NCBI GenBank assembly: GCA_020465985.1
Contig: JAANYP010000187.1
Span: 309,168-373,167, forward strand
Direction of reading: 5' to 3'
Source: Centrapalus pauciflorus
Lineage: Eukaryota; Streptophyta; Magnoliopsida; Asterales; Asteraceae
Length of the DNA stretch: 64,000 bases
Positions 59,001-64,000 of the stretch are shown here, piece by piece; the first letter of the stretch is position 1, and each line of letters opens with the position of its first letter. The position numbers were made by a program, and so were the translations under genes. Under the pieces are notes generated by a model. It saw only the letters and a list, made by a program, of their open reading frames with translations. It did no database searches and was not told the origin of the DNA.

Positions 59001-59163
59001 TGGAGGTTGTCAGTTCCTTGGAGGGAGACTCGTTTCCTGGCAATGCAAGAAATAGACTTCGGTAGCCGTGTCAACGTGCGAGGCCGAATATGTTGCTGCA
59101 GGTAGTTGCTGTTCATAGGTTTTGTGGATACAACAACAATTGCGGGATTACGGTTTGACTTAT
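56072..59163 (+). pseudogene. pol: pol of copia element 3, stops and truncated RNase H
   Basis: In frame after the gag stop; the splice-acceptor-like TTTCATGTGCAG ends at 56092. Protease DSGCSRHMTG is near 56133-56160. A frameshift near 56565 breaks the pre-integrase finger. The integrase core has a stop at DDY (about 56802), while the final Glu block is intact (NGVAERKNRTLIE, about 57015). A stop at about 57215 follows, then a long open stretch 57241-58770 with linker and RT (YVDDIIFGS near 58454). Stops follow at 58768-58770 and near 59053 and 59117. The RNase H Asp site reads FTGSEYGG instead of FTDSDYGG. Homology stops at 59163, where element 4 is inserted. Confidence 0.87.
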
Positions 59164-59853
59164 TGTCAGGATCTATAACTTATGAAAATTATGAATAACC
59201 AAGATTAACTGATTTGAATTTATCAGAGTATAAATCAATAATCTTGCTTTGAATCAAAGTTTAATTAAGAAGTTTGCGGAATAACACTTAATTATTTTGA
59301 CAAAAACTTTCAGAATCAATAATAGCATAAAACATAAGAAGTAATCAAGACTGTTTGTATTGCTGAATTCAATGATTACAATCACCTCTAATCTGTTTTG
59401 ATTAGACGAAGAACACAAACTGTTCTTAGGGTTTTACAACCTTAGAGGCTTAAGAAAACTTGAACAATAAAGCAATTACAGACTCAAAATATGCAGAAAA
59501 CTCTTATTCTATGCGTATATCTTCTATACAATCTTCTGTCTATTTATATTGCTTTATGGACGTGTTTCCTTGAAGGACTATGACTTCTCTGATAGTAGAT
59601 ATGCTGGAATCTTCTTGTAGATATCTTCCCTGAAAATCAGCACATTCTGTTTATGAAACTGTTGAGCAGCTTGAATGACTTGGCAGCATGAACTGAGCAA
59701 CTTGAGTTATTTTGCTCTGGCAGCTTGAACTTTTATACTGGCAGCTCGAGTTTCTTCAACTAGCAGCATGAACTTTGTACTTACACAGAAAATCTACTAA
59801 CAGTATGAGAAGTCTAACTAACAGCTTGAGTATACTTGAACTATTTCCCAACA
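59164..59853 (-). repeat. 3' LTR of copia element 4 (690 bp)
   Basis: On the minus strand it begins TGTTGGGAAATAGTTCAAG and ends GATCCTGACA. TATAAATA lies at 59541-59548 (minus). The 5' part holds about eight variants of GCAGCTTGAAC (59665-59830 on the plus coordinate). It contains no gene. Confidence 0.88.
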
Positions 59854-59866
59854 ATCTCCCCCTAAC
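59854..59866 (-). other. Polypurine tract of copia element 4
   Basis: Minus-strand GTTAGGGGGAGAT directly abuts the LTR start. Confidence 0.88.
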
Positions 59867-59954
59867 TTAAATTCTTTATACAAGACTTTAAGTTCTATAC
59901 AAATAAGGAAATGAAAAAGTAAACTGTTATTTAAAAACCAAGGCTTTCAAAAAC

Positions 59955-62769
59955 TTACAATTGTGCAAGCTTCTGATCTATAGCCTTCAAAAATTCTCTC
60001 TTCATCTCTTCTTTATCACAAGATATCCTAACTGATTTTATTTGAAGCAGCATATCTTTTGAAAAATTATAAAACTCGAGATTGAAGAAAATACCAAATC
60101 CATCTTTGAATTGAATTCTGTAGATTCTGGATTTGACAAAAATATGTACTTCCTTGATCTGCTTCCCTTTCTTCTCAGCATCTTCCACTTCTTTTCTTGC
60201 AAATTCAGCATCAGCAACTGAACTTAGATCTCTGATGAGTTGTTTTACTTGTGGAAGATCAGATCTGACTTGAGAAACAAACCCTATGTGATACATCTTT
60301 ATTAGTTCATGCCTGGTCAGCTTCTGGACCATCTGCCAGAATGTATCATACTCCTCTTCTGGTCCAGATTCTCTCCTTATCACAAACTTGACCCTTATAT
60401 TTCTTTCATCCAGAGACCTGGCAAACCAGTAGTTGATTTCTGGCTTTGTGAAGTCATGTTGATCAATCAACTTTTCTATTTCCATAGCTTTTTGCAAATG
60501 GTGCTGAAAGATCACCCTCTTAACAGATGATGGAACAGAAACAGTAGGTTGATCAGTGGGAGCAGGTGCACTGGCAGCTTCAGTTTGGACTGGTTTTGTT
60601 GATGGTTGGACTGATTGGGACCAGTTGAACTGTTGGTACTGGCTGAACTTCTGACGAGACTCTTGTTTTCTTTCTTTTCTCCATTTCTTTATCATGTATT
60701 GCCTGCAGCCTCTCAGTAGGCATAGACTGAGCAATTTTCTTTGGAATATCTGCTGCAACGGCAAAATTGATTAAGAATCTTCTATTTTCAGCCTTGGTAT
60801 GCCCAGTTGGCATTCTCCTCTTCCTTTCACCTTGCTTTACCACAAACCCTCTTAGGTAGTCTCCTAAGGTTTCATCATCTTGCATTGGGGCATGGGTTTG
60901 CTGGTCTAAGGCCTGATCTTGTTCTACTGCTAATTTTCTGGCAATCTCAGCATCAAAGGCAATCTGGGCTTTTCTGGAAGAAAACTTGTGCTTTGGAGAC
61001 TCAATGAGAATACCCTTGCCCTTATCTTTTGTAGCAGAAGATGTAGGTTGGACTGAACTGGATGGAGCTTGAATGCCTTCTCTTATAACAACTCCAGTTG
61101 CTCTTGTAGAAGCAGCTTGAGTTTCTAGGCTAACAGCTTGAGAAGCTGTTGGGACTGCTAGCCTAGAAGATGGAGCTGTTGATGCTGCTTGGACTGTTGG
61201 TGTTGGAGCTGCTTGGACTGGTTCAGGAACTTCCTGATTCTCCCCCTTTTTGGAAGCATTGGTTTGGTCAGAAGGACCTACAACCTTTGCCACATGGGTT
61301 TGAATCAACTGCTCTAGTTTGATGAGCTTATTTCCACAAAGAGTAAACCCTTTGTGTAGATTAGCCAGTTTCTGATTGTGAGCAGCTTCTGCCTGTTTGA
61401 GTGCATGAATTTGTGCCCCCTGTGCAGCAATGATGGACATTTGGTATTCCAACATTGTTACAACAGATTTCAGCTTTGGATCCGTTAAGAGCATCAGTTG
61501 CAGGCTAGTCTCAAGATCAGATAACACCAGGGGTGTTTGTGGTCTATCACTGACATTAACACCAGAAGTAGAAACCTCTGGGCCCCTCTTTTCTTGGTAC
61601 TGGGGACTTCCAGCTCGTGTTTGCACACTTGCTGTTGCCATGGGTGTGGTCTTAGAGATGTTGGCCCTGTCCTGTGCCTCTTGTGCAGAGACATCAGTAG
61701 TGCCAGCCACAAAACCCATATGAACAGGCTCAGAAGAGATGTTCACCTCCTGATTGAGGTTGGGAGTGTCCTCAATTGGTTCCCTTTGGATATTCTGTGC
61801 AGAAGGATCCTCCTGCACAGGGATATATGGCTCTTGTCTAAGGGAGGAGGAGGAAGGAGCTCCTCGTCCCCTTTTCCTTTTATATAAGTATTGTAGTGGG
61901 CGTGTGGGCTGTACAAAAGGATCAGTGGGAATATCTGTATCATGAGGAGTGGGTTGGGGTCCTGGGGTTGAAGCAGTAATGTTAGGCTGTGTCTGCTCAG
62001 GCCCCTCTCCTCTGTTTCTTGTGATGATGTTCATCATTGCAGAGGGCAATGGAGCATCAATGCTAACAAAATTGGCACTTGGCTTTATCAGCCTTTTGAT
62101 TGAAGATAGTGAGTGCCTATGGGAAACATATATCCTCTTATGTAAATTTGAAGCAGTGCAGGTGTGTGCAATTATTTTTGCCAAAAATCGAGGATACATC
62201 AAAAATTTCCCATGCTTCAAGGAATGATGCCTTAACATTCTTTGAAAGATCATATTTGAAAAATTGAACTGTTGGCCAGTAGAAAAGCACACTAAGGCAG
62301 TGGCAATATTTGAAGAAAATTCGGACCAACCAGTTCTTTTGGGGCTTAAACATTGCTGAATAATATGCACAAGGTATTTCCATTTAGGAGAAAAGTGTGC
62401 TTTCAAGAAAGTAAAAGAATCAGCAGGGCCCCTATATCCGATATTTTGAAGACCAAAGTGTAAAGCAGTAAGAGATAGGTCTTTTATACCTGTGGCATCT
62501 TGAAGATGCAGATGATGTCTGATGGACTCCTCGGTGATATTGATGGTAGTACCATCGATTTTGGAAGTCAGGGTAGGCACTCCATTGATGGTTTGAACAT
62601 AGGCATGATTCCAGAATTGCTCAATATGAGATATGTATATAGTGGGGTTGATATTGAGGGCATAGTGTATATGGGAGTGCCTGAGGAAGTCCATCATCTC
62701 ATGGAACGGTTCAAGGTCAGTGTGTTTCAGGGTGTATGGGAGGCAGTTGTGTTCTTTTACGAACTCCAT
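59955..62769 (-). pseudogene. Accessory (3') ORF of copia element 4, one frame change
   Basis: The ATG at 62769 starts a 729-codon frame to 60580. A second frame, open 60764-59955, overlaps it and continues the protein-like sequence, so a single indel near 60600-60640 is likely. Counting both, the product would be about 930 residues. The first ~240 residues form the domain shared with the ORF at 1-1953 (YAL.INPTIYISHIEQFWNH, WKYLVHIIQQCLSPKRTGW, FLMYPRFL). The middle is Pro/Gln/Ser-rich with coiled-coil sequence near 61270-61480. The carboxy part holds a Glu/Lys-rich domain with EEYDTFWQMVQKLTRHELIK. It lies 348 bp after the pol stop and ends 89 bp before the polypurine tract. Function unknown; not an obvious envelope, since I see no signal peptide or transmembrane span. 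Confidence 0.78.
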
Positions 62770-62785
62770 TGATCAAGAAACAACG

Positions 62786-62805
62786 GTTTAGGGTTTAGGG
62801 TTTGA
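62786..62805 (-). promoter_or_regulatory. Telo-box-like AAACCCTA repeats upstream of accessory ORF, element 4
   Basis: Minus-strand CAAACCCTAAACCCTAAACC lies 17 bases upstream of the ATG at 62769 and downstream of a CT-rich stretch (about 62820-62850). Telo-boxes are common near transcription starts of plant genes. With the ORF's position, this suggests an internal promoter or leader; not proven. Confidence 0.5.
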
Positions 62806-63116
62806 AGAGAATGTGTGTATCGTTCAGAGAGAAAGCAGAAGGCCGTGGAAGAAGAATATGTAACTGGTAGTTACAACTGAACGAAACTGGGACCGTTAAA
62901 GGTTTCGAAAAGGTTAGGTCCCGCGCACACATTTGAAAAATTACCTAAATACCCTGCACACTTTGACAGATCAAGTGAAAATAACTAGCAGTCCGAGAAA
63001 ATGAACTAGCAGCATGAGAAAAGACTCATGCTGTTAGTGTAAAATTGTGCAACTTTTCAATAGAACAGTGTCTCCCCCTTAAATTAGCATATTGAGTTGA
63101 TAATAATAGAAACCAA

Positions 63117-64000
63117 TTAATCCATGTTTACCATACCAATGTTTGATATTAGGAAAGTGAACCTTCCTACATCAAAAGGTTTGGTAAATAGATCAGCTAG
63201 CTGATCATCTGTATGTATTTTGGTAACTTGGATTAACTTCTTTTCATTACTATCTCTGATGAAGTGAAATCTGATTTCTATATGCTTGGTTTTTTGGAAT
63301 TTCACTGGGTTTTGCACAATGCTAATGGCACTTGAATTGTCAATATAAATAGGAGTGGATAAGAAATTCATACCATAGTCTCTTAGCTGATTTTGAATCC
63401 ACATTACCTGGGAGCAGCAGCTTGCAGCTGCTACATATTCTGCTTCAGTGGATGATGTGGACACAGTTGTCTGCTTTTTGCATTGCCAAGAGACCAATCT
63501 TGCTCCTAAGTATTGACATCCACCAGTTGTGGATTTTCTGTCAATGTTGCAACCACCATAGTCACTGTCAGAATATGCAGTTAGTTCAAAAGGAGAGTCT
63601 TTGGGATACCATAGGCCTAAATGTGGTTGTCCTTTAAGGTATCTGAAGATTCTCTTAACAGCAACCAAGTGAGAATCCTTTGGTGAACATTGAAACTTGG
63701 CACACACACAGACAGCAAACATTATATCAGGTCTAGAAGATGTTAGATACATGAGAGATCCTATAAGGGATCTGTATAGATGAATGTCCACATCTATGCC
63801 ATCTTTGTCTGTATGGAGCTGTTTATGAGGATCCATTGGAGTGCTTGCAACCTTTGTGTCTTGATAGCCAAACTTTTCCAGTATGTCTTTGACATACTTT
63901 GATTGACTTATGAATAGACCAGTAGGCTTCTGTTTAACCTGCAGCGCTAGAAAGAATGTGAGTTCCCCCATTGAACTCATTTGAAATTTTTTGTGCATTA
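63117..64000 (-). CDS. pol: Copia Pol, RT carboxy part and RNase H (element 4), partial
   Basis: An open frame of 293 visible codons enters from the right edge and stops at 63117. It begins just after the RT active site, in KFQMSSMGELTFFLALQV. It then covers the connection (TPMDPHK, YRSLIGSLMYLTSSRPDIMF) and RNase H. RNase H acids are present: SDSDYGG, STEAEYVAA and YIDNSSA. The product would reverse transcribe element RNA and degrade the template strand. No lesions are seen in this part. The amino end and the gag lie outside the window. Relative to the element 1 pol it is clearly diverged. Confidence 0.92.
   Translation of the reverse strand, partial: MHKKFQMSSMGELTFFLALQVKQKPTGLFISQSKYVKDILEKFGYQDTKVASTPMDPHKQLHTDKDGIDVDIHLYRSLIGSLMYLTSSRPDIMFAVCVCAKFQCSPKDSHLVAVKRIFRYLKGQPHLGLWYPKDSPFELTAYSDSDYGGCNIDRKSTTGGCQYLGARLVSWQCKKQTTVSTSSTEAEYVAAASCCSQVMWIQNQLRDYGMNFLSTPIYIDNSSAISIVQNPVKFQKTKHIEIRFHFIRDSNEKKLIQVTKIHTDDQLADLFTKPFDVGRFTFLISNIGMVNMD

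Larger units (their letters stand above)
49929..59163 (+). mobile_element. Copia element 3 (Sirevirus-type), 3' end cut by element 4
   Basis: LTR, primer site, leader, gag and pol on the plus strand, the same family as elements 1 and 2 by gag and pol sequence. The leader is split by a solo gypsy LTR (50765-52873). Homology to the element 1 RNase H ends at RDYGLTY near 59163, where element 4 begins. No accessory ORF or 3' LTR of this copy is in the window. Coding regions have numerous stops and indels. Confidence 0.88.
59164..64000 (-). mobile_element. Copia element 4, minus strand, 3' half
   Basis: From the right edge leftward: pol carboxy part, accessory ORF, polypurine tract, 3' LTR. It is inserted into the RNase H region of element 3. 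The five bases CTTAT (59159-59163) are the candidate duplication, with the partner outside the window. It is a different family from elements 1-3: LTR and pol are diverged, and the accessory ORF shares only a domain pattern. Both visible coding regions are well preserved, so it is among the younger insertions. Confidence 0.88.

Noticed and set aside
59955..62769. Envelope (env-like) gene
   Set aside because: Position after pol is right, but no signal peptide, transmembrane helix or glycosylation-rich ectodomain is visible; called an accessory ORF of unknown function.
62786..62805. Interstitial telomere array
   Set aside because: Only about two and a half AAACCCT units, positioned just before an ATG; better read as a telo-box.

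Overview
This window is plant nuclear heterochromatin made almost entirely of transposable elements, and I found no convincing host gene. The organism is a flowering plant. The carboxy-terminal accessory ORFs of the Ty1/copia elements resemble proteins I remember from daisy-family (Asteraceae) genomes, so Asteraceae is my best guess, but it is inference only. Supporting signs are LTRs bounded by TG...CA, primer sites matching plant initiator-Met tRNA (TGGTATCAGAG), and CACTA, Helitron-like and chromodomain Ty3/gypsy sequences.

Layout, left to right. (1) 1-11716: minus-strand Ty1/copia element of Sirevirus type. It has accessory ORF, intact pol, broken gag, leader and 5' LTR; its 3' LTR lies outside the window. 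It sits in (2) a minus-oriented Ty3/gypsy-type LTR, about 11722-13520, which itself sits in (3) the 3' part of a CACTA transposon (Ulp1-like protease exons near 13.6-13.9 kb, subterminal repeats and terminus at 38.6-39.2 kb). (4) The CACTA remnant is split by a complete Ty1/copia element 'C' (14470-38604, exact CATTT target duplication). Its pol is interrupted by (5) a tandem Ty3/gypsy chromovirus array, 20.08-33.66 kb: a 5'-truncated copy with intact pol, an LTR, a second nearly intact gag-pol, and a second LTR. (6) 39203-39884: an older gypsy LTR fragment. (7) 39885-41925: no recognisable gene. (8) 41926-42936: a solo copia LTR. (9) About 43054-43836: a candidate Helitron 3' end with a 21-bp minisatellite. 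(10) 43836-49928: the 3' tail of one Sirevirus-type copia, an LTR, then a decayed gag and truncated pol of a second copy sharing that LTR. (11) 49929-59163: a third copy inserted into the second copy's pol; its leader contains a 2.1-kb solo gypsy LTR with a TGCGG duplication. (12) 59164-64000: a minus-strand copia of another family inserted into the third copy's RNase H region, showing LTR, accessory ORF and pol end.

The copia elements share one plan: LTR, primer site, gag with CCHC knuckles and a coiled coil, pol (protease, integrase, reverse transcriptase, RNase H), then an extra ORF before the polypurine tract. In three related copies, gag ends at a conserved in-frame stop followed about 20 nt later by a splice-acceptor-like sequence at the pol start. 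This suggests regulated splicing or readthrough. The extra ORF has a possible splice acceptor in one family, and promoter-like sequence upstream in two others.

Most genes are decayed. The best preserved are the 1119-residue copia pol at 4172-7531, the gypsy pol at 20079-24296 (fused in frame to copia sequence) and the gypsy copy at 26811-31364, which has two nonsense codons. All coordinates were read by eye; divergence and age were not computed.
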